This document shows positions 40,110-48,549 of a stretch of DNA of 64,000 nt, piece after piece. Origin of the DNA: Gimesia fumaroli (GTDB taxonomy: Bacteria > Planctomycetota > Planctomycetia > Planctomycetales > Planctomycetaceae); contig NZ_CP037452.1 in assembly GCF_007754425.1 (NCBI RefSeq), positions 2,386,164 to 2,450,163 of the forward strand. Direction: 5' to 3'. Position numbers and translations under genes: made by a program. Under the pieces are notes generated by a model. The model saw nothing but the letters and a program-made list of their open reading frames with translations. It had not been told where the DNA came from and searched no databases. Position 1 is the stretch's first letter, and the number at the start of each line of letters is the position of its first letter.

Positions 40110-41789
40110 TTATTCTTTGATTGGTGGCAGATAATCAATGCGGTAGTCTTTGGGGAAGGGGAGTACAAAGTTTTCTTTCGCCCAGAGGTTCCACTTTTGA
40201 TCCAGTTGATTCACGAGATCAGGGCGCTGCTCTGCCAGATCATTCAGCTCGGTGCGGTCTTGTGAGAGATCGTAAAGTTCCCAGTCGCCTCCCCGAAGTG
40301 CCGACAGTTTCCAGTGGCCTTCGCGAATAGCCCGGTTGCCCTGATGTTCAAAATAGAGCGTGCGATCTGTCTGTTGCTTGCCATTGATTTGAGGGATCAG
40401 GCTCTTACCAGGTAGCGGCAGCGTGGAGTGGCCGTCCCATTTTTGGGGATAGCTGACTTCTGAGACCTCCAGCAACGTAGGCACGATATCGATAATGTGT
40501 GCGGGAGTCGAAACAATCGCCCCCTTTTGTTTTATTTGACGGGGCCAGTGAATAATGCCCGGCGAAGCAATCCCTCCTTCATGGTTATAGTGTTTATAGA
40601 GCCTCCAGGGCGTATTCGAAGCATTCGCCCAACCTGAACCGACGCTGTGATGTGTGTCCGGGCCTCCCATCTTGTCGAGCTGATCTCCCCAGTACAATGT
40701 ATTATTCCGGCTGGACCGGATGTCAAAGCCATGCGGGTCCCACTCGGCACAGGCACCATTATCGGAAGTGAAAATGATCAGCGTGTTTTCCAGCTCGTTG
40801 TTTTGACGCAAGCTGGTGAGAACACGGCCGATGTTTTGGTCCATACGATCAACCATCGCGGCAAAAATGGCCATGCGTCGTGCCAGATCTCCCCGACGGT
40901 CGGTCGGTAATGAATCCCAGGCCGGGTTCACGCGTGCCTCTGATTCCCCCCAGTCCCAGTAGCGAGAGCGGGGAGAAAGTTTGGTTTCCGGCGGAACGAT
41001 TTTCAACTCTTTCATACGGGCCAGTCTTTGTTTTCGGATTTGATCCCAGCCGACATGATAACGGTCTGCATATTTGAGAATATCCTCTTTGGGGGCATGC
41101 AAAGGAAAGTGCGGCGCATTATAGGCCAGGTACAGGAACCAGGGGTGATCAGGAGTTCGCCTGCCCATCCGCAGGAAATCGATCGCATAATCGGTGACAG
41201 CATCCGTGCCATAAAACTCTCCTTTGGGATATGTATGTGTGGCCCGAGAAGCAGGCAGCCTCGTAAAATGATCGACATCCCAGAACGTTTTCGCGCTGAC
41301 TAGTGTTCCGTAAAATTCTTCGAAGCCGAGCTTGGTCGGGTCTTCCGTTCCCAAGTGCCATTTCCCGGAGAGAAATGTTCGATAGCCACCCTGCTGCAGG
41401 ATCTGTGCGACAGTGATGGCTTCATCGGCAATGTGCCCCTGATAACCTCGTTGATTAAGGTTACGTGTCATATGCCCCAGTCCGATTCGATGGGGATATT
41501 GCCCGGTCATAATCGAACCACGAGAAGGGCAGCAGCGTCCCGTGTTATAGTATTGTGTTAAGCGCACTCCTCTGGCAGCCAGGGAGTCAAGTTGTGGAGT
41601 TTCAATTTCACCCCCGAAACAGCCCAGGTCGCTATAGCCTAAATCGTCGGCGACAATCAGGAGGATGTTAGGACGCCCGGATTCTTTTTTGGCACTCCAT
41701 GCATGTTGAGACCAACCGGTGCATAAAAGGAAGATAGCCACGATGGTGGTTAGTCTTGTTTTCAGGTGAGACAGCATTGGAGAATACAT
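40110..41789 (-). CDS. Exported formylglycine-dependent sulfatase
   Basis: 559 residues. Signal peptide (about 10-32: LKTRLTTIVAIFLLCTGWSQHAWS). NILLIVADDLGYSDLGCFGG gives the metal-binding Asp pair (D48, D49); CCPSRGSIMTGQYPHRIG carries the C-x-P-S-R motif, with C86 expected to become formylglycine. SDNGACAEWDPHG and a C-terminal HWKLSALRGGDWELYDLSQDRTELNDLA are typical of the arylsulfatase A group. It probably removes sulfate from algal or marine polysaccharides in the periplasm; planctomycetes encode many. AGGA sits about 12 bases before this ATG; an ATG four codons later is the alternative. Confidence 0.92.
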   Translation of the reverse strand: MYSPMLSHLKTRLTTIVAIFLLCTGWSQHAWSAKKESGRPNILLIVADDLGYSDLGCFGGEIETPQLDSLAARGVRLTQYYNTGRCCPSRGSIMTGQYPHRIGLGHMTRNLNQRGYQGHIADEAITVAQILQQGGYRTFLSGKWHLGTEDPTKLGFEEFYGTLVSAKTFWDVDHFTRLPASRATHTYPKGEFYGTDAVTDYAIDFLRMGRRTPDHPWFLYLAYNAPHFPLHAPKEDILKYADRYHVGWDQIRKQRLARMKELKIVPPETKLSPRSRYWDWGESEARVNPAWDSLPTDRRGDLARRMAIFAAMVDRMDQNIGRVLTSLRQNNELENTLIIFTSDNGACAEWDPHGFDIRSSRNNTLYWGDQLDKMGGPDTHHSVGSGWANASNTPWRLYKHYNHEGGIASPGIIHWPRQIKQKGAIVSTPAHIIDIVPTLLEVSEVSYPQKWDGHSTLPLPGKSLIPQINGKQQTDRTLYFEHQGNRAIREGHWKLSALRGGDWELYDLSQDRTELNDLAEQRPDLVNQLDQKWNLWAKENFVLPFPKDYRIDYLPPIKE

Positions 41790-42122
41790 GATGATTCGTT
41801 TTCCTGATGAGCTGGGTTTTGTTATGCGTTTTGTCTTGTGATTTCGGAGTCATTTCCTAATTGAGAGTATTCTGATGTTATGCAATTACATAGGGAAAAA
41901 AAAGAATCTACCAGTGTTAATGGTGGGGGAGCGGCCTTATGGTCTATGTAATATAGGGAAAGTGTTCTCTGAAATTAAAAAATTTTATCCAGAAGTGCCC
42001 AAGTGGTGTTGTGTCCATGTTCTGTCATGGTAGTATATACCTGAAAATGTGTTTCCTGATGTGTGGTGGGTATGCACTTGGTGATATTGCCCGCTTCACT
42101 CTCTCAGAGATTGGATAATTCG
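41790..42122. other. 333-bp divergent region with candidate promoter
   Basis: This lies between the sulfatase (minus) and the thioredoxin-like gene (plus). It contains the TTGTGT-N16-TAGTAT promoter candidate at 42009-42036; the remainder shows no gene. Confidence 0.5.
42009..42036 (+). promoter_or_regulatory. Candidate sigma-70-type promoter of the 42.1-46.9 kb cluster
   Basis: TTGTGT, 16 bases, TAGTAT. The spacing is acceptable and the -10 box good; it lies about 85 bp before the preferred ATG of the first gene of the cluster. Confidence 0.4.
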
Positions 42123-42767
42123 ATGGTCTCAAAAACAGGATATTCTTGGACTCTCATCATTGGGGTCATGTTCTTTCAGGCTTCATTATTAAAGTCGGAA
42201 GAGAATCAAACGAAGGGGCCTTCAGAATTAGAACCAAACGTCGTCTCAAAGTCAGTTGAGGGAAAAAAGGGTTTAAAGCGGTTTCGTGTTGGTCAGAAAG
42301 CCCCCTTGATTGAGGGGTTTGCCAGTGATGGCAATGTCAGCAATATTGAAACAAACAAAGGTAGCTTTACGCTTCTGACATATTGGTCGCTTGATGATAA
42401 GAATTATGAGAAGAATTTAAATGAAGTGAAAAAGATCTTTAAGAAATATGGAGACCGTCCAGATTTCAAAGTAGTGAGTTTCTGGATGGATGACTGGCCA
42501 GACTACCTGTCTGAAATGAATAAGCGTGGGGCTGCTTTTTACAACAGCAGGAACTGGTGGAAACTGAAGTTTATTGATTCTGATTCCTGTAATGCGAGTA
42601 AGGATGAAAAGGATCGAATCTGGGGGAATGATATCGGGAAAGGAAAGACTCCGGTTTATATTCTCCTTGATAAAGAACTCAAATTTCTAGCGACAGAGAT
42701 TCCCGGCAATAAACTGGAGACGACGGTAGATTCGTATCTGAATCCAGAAGTGAAAAAAGCAAATTGA
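42123..42767 (+). CDS. Exported thioredoxin-fold protein lacking the CxxC motif
   Basis: 214 residues from the ATG that begins MVSKTGYSWTLIIGVMFFQASLLKS, a signal peptide or anchor; GTG (42063) and ATG (42072) starts upstream in the same frame are alternatives. About residues 75-205 follow the TlpA/AhpC-type thioredoxin layout: VGQKAPLIEGFASDG, FTLLTYWSLDDKNYEKNLNEVKKIFKKYG, FKVVSFWMDD, GKTPVYILLDKELKFLATEIPG with the cis-Pro (TPVY). Where a WCxxC site would be, the sequence is YWSLDD, so it cannot act as a standard disulfide oxidoreductase. First gene of a co-directional cluster that includes two cysteine-rich exported proteins, suggesting a folding or binding role (inference). Confidence 0.75.
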   Translation: MVSKTGYSWTLIIGVMFFQASLLKSEENQTKGPSELEPNVVSKSVEGKKGLKRFRVGQKAPLIEGFASDGNVSNIETNKGSFTLLTYWSLDDKNYEKNLNEVKKIFKKYGDRPDFKVVSFWMDDWPDYLSEMNKRGAAFYNSRNWWKLKFIDSDSCNASKDEKDRIWGNDIGKGKTPVYILLDKELKFLATEIPGNKLETTVDSYLNPEVKKAN

Positions 42768-42823
42768 TCTGTTCAATTTAATCTGCCAAAACACTGACAT
42801 ATTTAACGTTCAGGAGGATTGTT

Positions 42824-43306
42824 ATGAGGCTGTTAAGTTTCCATTCTTGGTTAGTAATATTGTCGTTATTTATGTCGGCGGCAGTTCATGCTCAGTTGGT
42901 AAGTGGCAATCATTCTGTAGTCACAGTCAATGATTCTGAAACTCATCTTTTCATTGGTGGAGCAACTGGTTGTAACCATAAGAAAGCAAATTCCAAGGCT
43001 TGTGTAGATACCAATCCAAGTAACTGCCCGGGGGGAACGACAATTTTTTGTGCTGAAGACCCCAATGATGTCAACATGTGCGTACAGCATCATTATCAGA
43101 CTCATGAGCAGTGTACCGGTAATGGTCCGCAGGGGAGTGGTAAAGGTTTTAACTGTGTTCTTAACCCCCAGACTTTTGGCTGTATCAAATGTAAGAAAGG
43201 GGCAAAAGTGAATGGAGACTGTCCCGAATCGACATGCGTTGAGTATGGCACATGTGGCGAGAAGCAAAATAAACCTAAAACAACGCCCTGCAAAGTTGGC
43301 GGTTAA
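42824..43306 (+). CDS. Cysteine-rich exported protein A with internal GG-x3-C
   Basis: 160 residues. AGGAGG lies 8 bases before the ATG. Signal peptide MRLLSFHSWLVILSLFMSAAVHA. A short segment then leads to Gly-Gly at residues 45-46 (ETHLFIGG), followed by ATGCNHKK; all 13 cysteines come after the Gly-Gly. The C-terminal part reads VNGDCPESTC...GTCG...C...GG-stop. The gene downstream is a diverged paralog with the same Gly-Gly, Cys and C-terminal pattern. Not recognised as a named family. The Gly-Gly before the Cys-rich core resembles C39 double-glycine processing sites, and a C39 peptidase domain is encoded 1.9 kb downstream. Product: probably a disulfide-rich secreted peptide or protein. 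Confidence 0.8.
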   Translation: MRLLSFHSWLVILSLFMSAAVHAQLVSGNHSVVTVNDSETHLFIGGATGCNHKKANSKACVDTNPSNCPGGTTIFCAEDPNDVNMCVQHHYQTHEQCTGNGPQGSGKGFNCVLNPQTFGCIKCKKGAKVNGDCPESTCVEYGTCGEKQNKPKTTPCKVGG

Positions 43307-43351
43307 ATTGATACCGATTCCTAATTCTATAGCGCATCTGGAGATGAAGTC

Positions 43352-43849
43352 ATGTCTAATCGGATCTTAGCGACGATCATTGTTTTGAATGCTTTTCTAC
43401 TCGGTTCTCTGCCAACGCTTCGTTTGTTCTCTCATCCTGCGAGCCCGGCGGTTCTGTCGAGTCTGCATTATACTGGCGGAGATAACGCCTGTACTCACAC
43501 CAAAAAATTTACAGCCAATTGTATGATCAATCAGGACCCGAACAATAATCCTTGTCCGGTTAATGAATCCACCTGTTCGGTTTCAACCAGTAATCCTGCG
43601 AAATGTATTTCGGTTACGAAAACAACTGAGAATTTCGGAGATTGCCGGGGTCCTCGTATGAGAAGAGGAGAAATCGTAAAAACATGGACCGACTGCTCAG
43701 TAGAAGCTTCGGGCTATTCTTGTGCGACAGTCAAAACAGGCGATGTTGTGAACGGGAGTTGTGAATCTCTGTGTACTTCAACCCAGGGAACCTGTGGCTC
43801 AGGAGTGAGGGTCGCTACAGAGACTCAGTGCGAACAACCAGGTGGTTGA
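43352..43849 (+). CDS. Cysteine-rich exported protein B, paralog of A
   Basis: 165 residues, 45 bp after gene A, GGAG before the ATG. Hydrophobic leader MSNRILATIIVLNAFLLGSL. Gly-Gly at 42-43 (LSSLHYTGG) followed by DNACTHTKK, lining up with gene A's GG-ATG-C-x-H-x-K. 12 cysteines, all after the Gly-Gly. The C-terminus VNGSCESLC...GTCG...QCEQPGG-stop matches gene A's ending. Sequence identity outside these positions is low, so the duplication is old. Probably a second substrate or subunit of the same system; function unknown. Confidence 0.8.
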   Translation: MSNRILATIIVLNAFLLGSLPTLRLFSHPASPAVLSSLHYTGGDNACTHTKKFTANCMINQDPNNNPCPVNESTCSVSTSNPAKCISVTKTTENFGDCRGPRMRRGEIVKTWTDCSVEASGYSCATVKTGDVVNGSCESLCTSTQGTCGSGVRVATETQCEQPGG

Positions 43850-43926
43850 TATCCACACAAGCTCTGAAAGAATTCTTGCCTCTCTTCTTCCTGTCTCGGG
43901 TGACTCTCAACAGGCTGGTCCAAGCG

Positions 43927-45060
43927 ATGAAAACGCGATTTTATCAAGCTGCCGTTCTCTTTTTCTGTCTTGCTTTCCTGCCATTCTCAGCAACGGCAGA
44001 TGGATTGAGCACTATTTCCAAGGATGAAATTATAGCAGCACTCACTGATCTGGAGAGTGTGTTCAAAAGCTATTCCGTTCAAATTCGACTTAACACTCTG
44101 GAACAATCGCCTCTCGATGAGAAAATTTTTCTGAAATCGAATGTGGCAATGGATGTGAAACAGGAGCTGGGAGCTCGATTTCACTTTGTCGAAGTTGGCG
44201 ATATTCCTTATCTGGATGGGTCAACAGGGAATCATGATGGCCTTAAGGTTCCTTCCGATAAGCGTCCCAGACGTCTGGAGGGCGCATTCAATGGAGAGGA
44301 ATTACGCGAGATTACCGGTCAGGAAGGGGAGGCGGGAAATGCTTTGATTCATTCCAAACCGGAAGGAACACAATGGAGAATCAAGCCACAGGTCTATCTG
44401 ACTTTTTATTTCCATAAAACGATTCTCGAATGGATTTCGAGTGGCGATGCCAGTGTTGTCGGCGACGACAACATTGAGGGGATTCCTGCTGTCGTTGTCG
44501 AAACAAAGCCGGTCCTGGTGAATAATATTGAGTGGAAACAGAAATTCTGGTTAGCTCCCTCGCTGAATTTTGCCGCGGTCAAGCGGTCTGCCAACCTCAG
44601 GCGTTACCCGGATGGAAAGTGGATTGAATATACCAGGATCTTAACGTCCGACTATCAGAATGCGTATGCTGGCGTTTTTGTACCTGGGCGTGGCGTGTAT
44701 GAAAGCTTTCGTGTCGGTAAAGGGGATACAGACCCTGACAAAACAGAGTATCCGACAACCTCTCGGCATGAACTCATTTTCAAAAATTGGGAAGTGAATC
44801 CCCCGTTGTCAGATGATGATTTCAAAGTCGAATTTCCGAACCACACATTTGTAAATAACAAAATCACCGGTGACTCTTATAGCATTGAAAGGTTGACTGA
44901 CAAGGACATTGCTAACCAGGTCTTTGGCGCGAACCAGATCAATCATAAAAGTATTAAGATGATTTTGGTTTATACGAACATTGCAATTTTTGTAATGCTG
45001 ATCGGCATCATGATTTTCCGGCGGAGCCACAAAAACACTCAAAACCCTGATTCGAAGTAA
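43927..45060 (+). CDS. LolA-like exported protein with C-terminal membrane anchor
   Basis: 377 residues from the ATG beginning MKTRFYQAAVLFFCLAFLPFSATA, a signal peptide; the frame is open 52 codons further upstream but overlaps the previous gene, so this start is preferred. The body is beta-rich, with alternating strands (VVGDDNIEGIPAVVVETKPVLVNNIEWKQKFWLAPSLNFAAVKRSANLR) resembling the LolA/outer-membrane lipoprotein-sorting fold. The end has a transmembrane helix (MILVYTNIAIFVMLIGIMIF) and a basic tail RRSHKNTQN, a C-terminal anchor with most of the protein outside the cytoplasm. A lipid or lipopeptide carrier role is a guess from fold. Fourth gene of the cluster. Confidence 0.65.
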   Translation: MKTRFYQAAVLFFCLAFLPFSATADGLSTISKDEIIAALTDLESVFKSYSVQIRLNTLEQSPLDEKIFLKSNVAMDVKQELGARFHFVEVGDIPYLDGSTGNHDGLKVPSDKRPRRLEGAFNGEELREITGQEGEAGNALIHSKPEGTQWRIKPQVYLTFYFHKTILEWISSGDASVVGDDNIEGIPAVVVETKPVLVNNIEWKQKFWLAPSLNFAAVKRSANLRRYPDGKWIEYTRILTSDYQNAYAGVFVPGRGVYESFRVGKGDTDPDKTEYPTTSRHELIFKNWEVNPPLSDDDFKVEFPNHTFVNNKITGDSYSIERLTDKDIANQVFGANQINHKSIKMILVYTNIAIFVMLIGIMIFRRSHKNTQNPDSK

Positions 45061-45187
45061 CGCTGTGCATTCAATATCGATTCTCAGCTTTCGATTGGCA
45101 AATCAATTGCCTCAAATTGTCTCTGGGAGAGCGTGAGTTTTTTGGCTAATGGAAAACTTCGCCAAAGTAAGCTAAGGATTACGTCAG

Positions 45188-45739
45188 ATGTCTGCACTTC
45201 GTTCTGTGCTTGTTGTCTTGTTGATTCTAACATCAATGGGGCTTTTTTTGATGGAATTTAACTTATGGCCAACTCAGCGCGCTGATCAATCCAGCCTGGA
45301 AAATGAAAATACTCTGGCTACTCTTGATCCCCAGAACCCCTGCGGGCCCGTCGCTGTCAGAGTGATTTCTCAATGCCTTGGGGTTTCGACATCGTTGTCC
45401 AAGTGTGGTGAGATCGTTCCATGTGATTCTTTAGGAAGATCAACCATGGCGGAGCTGCAAAAAGGACTCGAGACACTGGGAATTCTCTCTGTTGGGATTA
45501 CCGTTCATCAAGAATCTATTTCAGAGATTAAATTGCCGATGATCATGCATGTGAACAATAACCATTTTGTGGTTTCCCTGCCGAATGATCACGGAGTCAC
45601 TGTTATCATCGATCCACCGAAGGCTCCGGTTCCTGCGGATACGCTACCATTCAAATGGGATGGTCATGCATTACTCTGTTCCAACTCGAAAGCTGCACTC
45701 AATGCAGAGCTCGATCGGTTGGGAGTCGAGTTGCCTTAA
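45188..45739 (+). CDS. Membrane-anchored C39-type cysteine peptidase domain
   Basis: 183 residues. An N-terminal transmembrane segment (VLVVLLILTSMGLFLMEF) is followed by a C39-like papain-fold domain: QNPCGPVAVRVISQCLG with the catalytic Cys (about residue 52), then GRSTMAELQKGLETLGILSVG, MIMHVNNNHFVVSLP with the catalytic His, and VTVIIDPPKA with the Asp. In peptide export systems such domains cut leaders after Gly-Gly, usually fused to an ABC transporter; here there is no transporter part and the domain faces outward. The two exported Cys-rich proteins with internal Gly-Gly in the same cluster are the obvious candidate substrates (inference). AAGGA precedes the ATG. Confidence 0.75.
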   Translation: MSALRSVLVVLLILTSMGLFLMEFNLWPTQRADQSSLENENTLATLDPQNPCGPVAVRVISQCLGVSTSLSKCGEIVPCDSLGRSTMAELQKGLETLGILSVGITVHQESISEIKLPMIMHVNNNHFVVSLPNDHGVTVIIDPPKAPVPADTLPFKWDGHALLCSNSKAALNAELDRLGVELP

Positions 45740-45842
45740 ACGGTTAAACACTCTGAATCGATTAATACCGGAGAACTCCTTTCATTGATCAGTATTATCA
45801 CTTGAAACCACAGATCCAGAATTTCCACGAGGCTCATTCACA

Positions 45843-46853
45843 ATGTATCGCTGTTTTTTTCTCATGTTGGTTTTGGGTTGCTCTGATCATGTTGAATCCA
45901 AATCAAAACCAGAACCTCTATTGGAAATCAAGAATGTTGGCAAAGACTTTGGAACGGTATTGCCTGGTGAACCTTTGACAGCATCTATCGAGCTCAAAAA
46001 TGTGGGAGAAGAAAAATTAAAAATTCAAAATCTGCGCACTTCATGTGGCTGCGCCCCCGCGACGATCGAACAGGAAACACTCTCCCAGGGAGAAGTCACA
46101 CTGATCGAAGTGAAGATGCATGCTCCTCAGCAACCCGGTACTTTTAATCATATGGTCTTATTTGAAACCAATGATCGCCGCCATAAACAAGTTCACCTGC
46201 CTCTGAAAGGGAGGGCCGAATGGCCCATTGATGCGAAGCCGTCTATGATTACAGTGCCGACATTAAGAGTCGGTGAAGCCTTCTCCAGGGAAATTCGAAT
46301 CTTTCGCACTGATAGAGAAAAAATAACAGGTCTCTCCGTTAAGTCTTCCAGCGAGAAAATCAAGGTCTCCCAACCGGTTACAAGAGGCCTTGAGCAAGTT
46401 GTTGAGATCTCCGTTGCGACAAACGAATTTGGAAAAATTGAAGGCTATCTTCAAATTAGTACCCCAGACTCTCTTCGCCCTACAATTATTGTTCCTGTAA
46501 CGGCGAACATCATCGAAGATACCCAGGTTCGGCCGCAAAAACTGTTGCTGGGACAAAAAATGATGAAAGAGCAAGTGGCTTGCGAAGTGGTTGTCATTCT
46601 GCCTGAAGAAGACCAGTTAATGGATCTGTCTACAGACAGCTCTGATTGGGTGATTGATACATGGAAGCAGTCAAGAATTAATCCACAGATGATCCGGGTT
46701 TCTTTTACAATGACTTTGCCGTCCCAGGCTGGATACTTGCGCTCACAATTACATCTGAGGACAAAAAAGAGCTCACAACCTCTCAAGGTCGATTTGTCGT
46801 GTTTTCTTTTAGCTAAGGCTGAACCCGCAACGATTCGTGAAAAGGTTCAATGA
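45843..46853 (+). CDS. DUF1573-domain putative lipoprotein
   Basis: 336 residues. The short N-terminus MYRCFFLMLVLGC ends in a lipobox-like V-L-G-C, suggesting lipid attachment at Cys13. DUF1573 follows (about 28-115): KDFGTVLPGEPLTASIELKNVGEEKLKIQNLRTSCGCAPATIE, an ASH/immunoglobulin-like fold with the conserved SCGC. Further beta-sandwich repeats fill the rest. DUF1573 proteins are common in planctomycetes and often sit near C39-type peptidase genes (from memory). Last gene of the cluster; the following 320 bp contain a promoter for the next gene. Confidence 0.8.
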   Translation: MYRCFFLMLVLGCSDHVESKSKPEPLLEIKNVGKDFGTVLPGEPLTASIELKNVGEEKLKIQNLRTSCGCAPATIEQETLSQGEVTLIEVKMHAPQQPGTFNHMVLFETNDRRHKQVHLPLKGRAEWPIDAKPSMITVPTLRVGEAFSREIRIFRTDREKITGLSVKSSSEKIKVSQPVTRGLEQVVEISVATNEFGKIEGYLQISTPDSLRPTIIVPVTANIIEDTQVRPQKLLLGQKMMKEQVACEVVVILPEEDQLMDLSTDSSDWVIDTWKQSRINPQMIRVSFTMTLPSQAGYLRSQLHLRTKKSSQPLKVDLSCFLLAKAEPATIREKVQ

Positions 46854-47172
46854 CACAACTTTTCCGCCAGTTGGTTCCCTCTTTTCAATGTCGGCTTCGG
46901 CTGCTCTTGAAACCTGTGAACCGTTCTCGCACCACCCGCCTGCAGCTGCGCCGATTCTAAATTTCGGCCAACGGTGATCATGAAAATCAGACAATTGTCG
47001 TGTTGCAGGAAATCAACATATTTCCATTTCCGTGTTTGACAAGGTGTATGCGTGAGCTAGGATAGGGTAAATGCGTTGAGTGTAACAGAAAGACGTTGTC
47101 TTCGAGTTGAGAAACGCAGCAAATAGAATTTTCATGTGTCTTGTACATATTTTGAGATAAAGGGTTACTAAG
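46854..47172. other. 319-bp spacer with a strong promoter candidate
   Basis: No gene seen. It holds the TTGACA/TAGGAT promoter at 47036-47063 and the leader of the PDZ gene. Confidence 0.5.
47036..47063 (+). promoter_or_regulatory. Sigma-70-type promoter of the PDZ gene
   Basis: A perfect -35 TTGACA, a 16-bp spacer and TAGGAT as -10, about 110 bp before the ATG at 47173. It is the best housekeeping promoter match in the window. Confidence 0.6.
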
Positions 47173-47913
47173 ATGAAATTGCAGAAGTCTATATCGAGCA
47201 AGGGCTTGCTTTGTCTTCTCACACTCTTTTTAGTCGTGAATTATGAATCACAGGCTCAAGAGGGGACCGTCAACAATAAAACAACTTCTACGGCCCGTCA
47301 GAAGTATGCCGCCTTGATGAGCGAAGCTCATAAAGCACGCTTGAATCAGCATTATTCGAAGTATTACAAGGCAACCTTAGGCATCGTTGGAACCGATGCT
47401 TCCGGACCTTTGGCAGCACATTTAACCAATGGCGCCCCCGATTGGTGGACCGGAGTCGGAACAGACATTAATGGCAATCCCGGATACGGCGTTGTCATTA
47501 TGCACGTGGCACCCGGATCTCCTGCAGACAAAGCAGGTTTGATGAAGTACGACATCATCCTCTCTTTTGGAAAGCATCGTCTGGCTTCCGTTCGTCAGTT
47601 AAACGCACTCCTCGCCAAAGCACAGCCAGGTCAGGATGTGAAATTGTCTGTCGTTCAAGTGGGTGAGCAGGGTGCGGTGAGTACTGTTGATGTCAAGTTG
47701 GGGTGGTCAGAACGGATCAACGCACCTGCTGCGGGGAATCCTTCGCGATCTTATACGCCTCACTATCCTTCAGCGTCCAATTTTGGGAATGATGATGAAT
47801 ATCTCATCAATCCGAAAGCACCATTGAAGTATCAATATGCGGCTCCTTATGAGTACGCCCCTAAGCTGGATTCGTCTACTCCAATGGATTTTGGCTCAAG
47901 CCTGAATAACTAA
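47173..47913 (+). CDS. Secreted PDZ-domain protein
   Basis: 246 residues. Signal peptide MKLQKSISSKGLLCLLTLFLVVNYESQA. One PDZ domain (about 110-180: GYGVVIMHVAPGSPADKAGLMKYDIILSFGKHRLASVRQLNALLAKAQPGQDVKLSVVQVG) with the usual carboxylate-binding loop region, but no protease domain is attached. A Pro/Tyr-rich C-terminal tail. It probably acts as a periplasmic adaptor or peptide-binding protein. Single-gene unit with its own promoter upstream and a clean intrinsic terminator downstream. Confidence 0.85.
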   Translation: MKLQKSISSKGLLCLLTLFLVVNYESQAQEGTVNNKTTSTARQKYAALMSEAHKARLNQHYSKYYKATLGIVGTDASGPLAAHLTNGAPDWWTGVGTDINGNPGYGVVIMHVAPGSPADKAGLMKYDIILSFGKHRLASVRQLNALLAKAQPGQDVKLSVVQVGEQGAVSTVDVKLGWSERINAPAAGNPSRSYTPHYPSASNFGNDDEYLINPKAPLKYQYAAPYEYAPKLDSSTPMDFGSSLNN

Positions 47914-47951
47914 AGACGACGATTTCATCGTAAAATAAAACCAGACTTACA

Positions 47952-47987
47952 CAGGCTATGCTCGATTCGTGCATAGCCTGTTTTTTT
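47952..47987 (+). terminator. Intrinsic terminator of the PDZ gene
   Basis: CAGGCTATGC / GCATAGCCTG stem with a short loop, followed directly by seven T. Located about 40 bp after the stop. Confidence 0.9.
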
Positions 47988-48028
47988 GTATGCATGGTAA
48001 GAGTTTCCAGATCAGGAGGGCTTTCAAA

Positions 48029-48358
48029 ATGACCAGAAACACAGGATCGGAAAAAGACAAACAGGTATTGGCAAAGCTTGCTGAAATTGAAGTAGAAATG
48101 AAACGAATCAAGTTTTGGACCGACGATCCAATGAAATCAGAAGTGACCAGTTTCATGGATGCCCCCTCTTTTGAGTGGTGGCTCCAGTGTGTGTTCTTAC
48201 CAAATGCCCGTGAAGCCGCCAGAAAAGGTGAGTATCCCGAGAAGAGTCAGGTGGGGCTCATGGCTCTGAGACAGTATGATTATCACAGTCACGTAGAAGA
48301 GGCGCAGCAATTACTGAAACTACTGAATCAATTCGATCAATTGGTAGAGAACTCTTAG
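48029..48358 (+). CDS. YqcC-like (DUF446) protein
   Basis: 109 residues. The ATG at 48029 is chosen because AGGAGG ends 9 bases before it; the frame is open 20 codons further upstream, but those codons would lie in the preceding terminator. The sequence KLAEIEVEMKRIKFWTDD...SFEWWLQCVFLPNAREAARKGEYPEKSQVGLMALRQYDYH matches the small helical YqcC family (W, WLQ.VF.P and following Pro motif). Cytosolic. The family has no firm function; in gamma-proteobacteria it sits beside the tRNA pseudouridine synthase truC, a link not seen here. Confidence 0.8.
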   Translation: MTRNTGSEKDKQVLAKLAEIEVEMKRIKFWTDDPMKSEVTSFMDAPSFEWWLQCVFLPNAREAARKGEYPEKSQVGLMALRQYDYHSHVEEAQQLLKLLNQFDQLVENS

Positions 48359-48549
48359 GCACACTCGACAAATGATTTATATGCTCTTCCTGATTGCTAA
48401 AAACCCTACCGCTTACATATCTTTTTTAAGTAGTTCGACCTGAATTAAGGCATAGAATCAACAAATTGAAGTCTGCCGGAACTAGCGAAAGCAACTAAAG
48501 TCAGATAAAATCACGATTAAATAGAATCAATGGAGGCCTCGCAGCAGAA

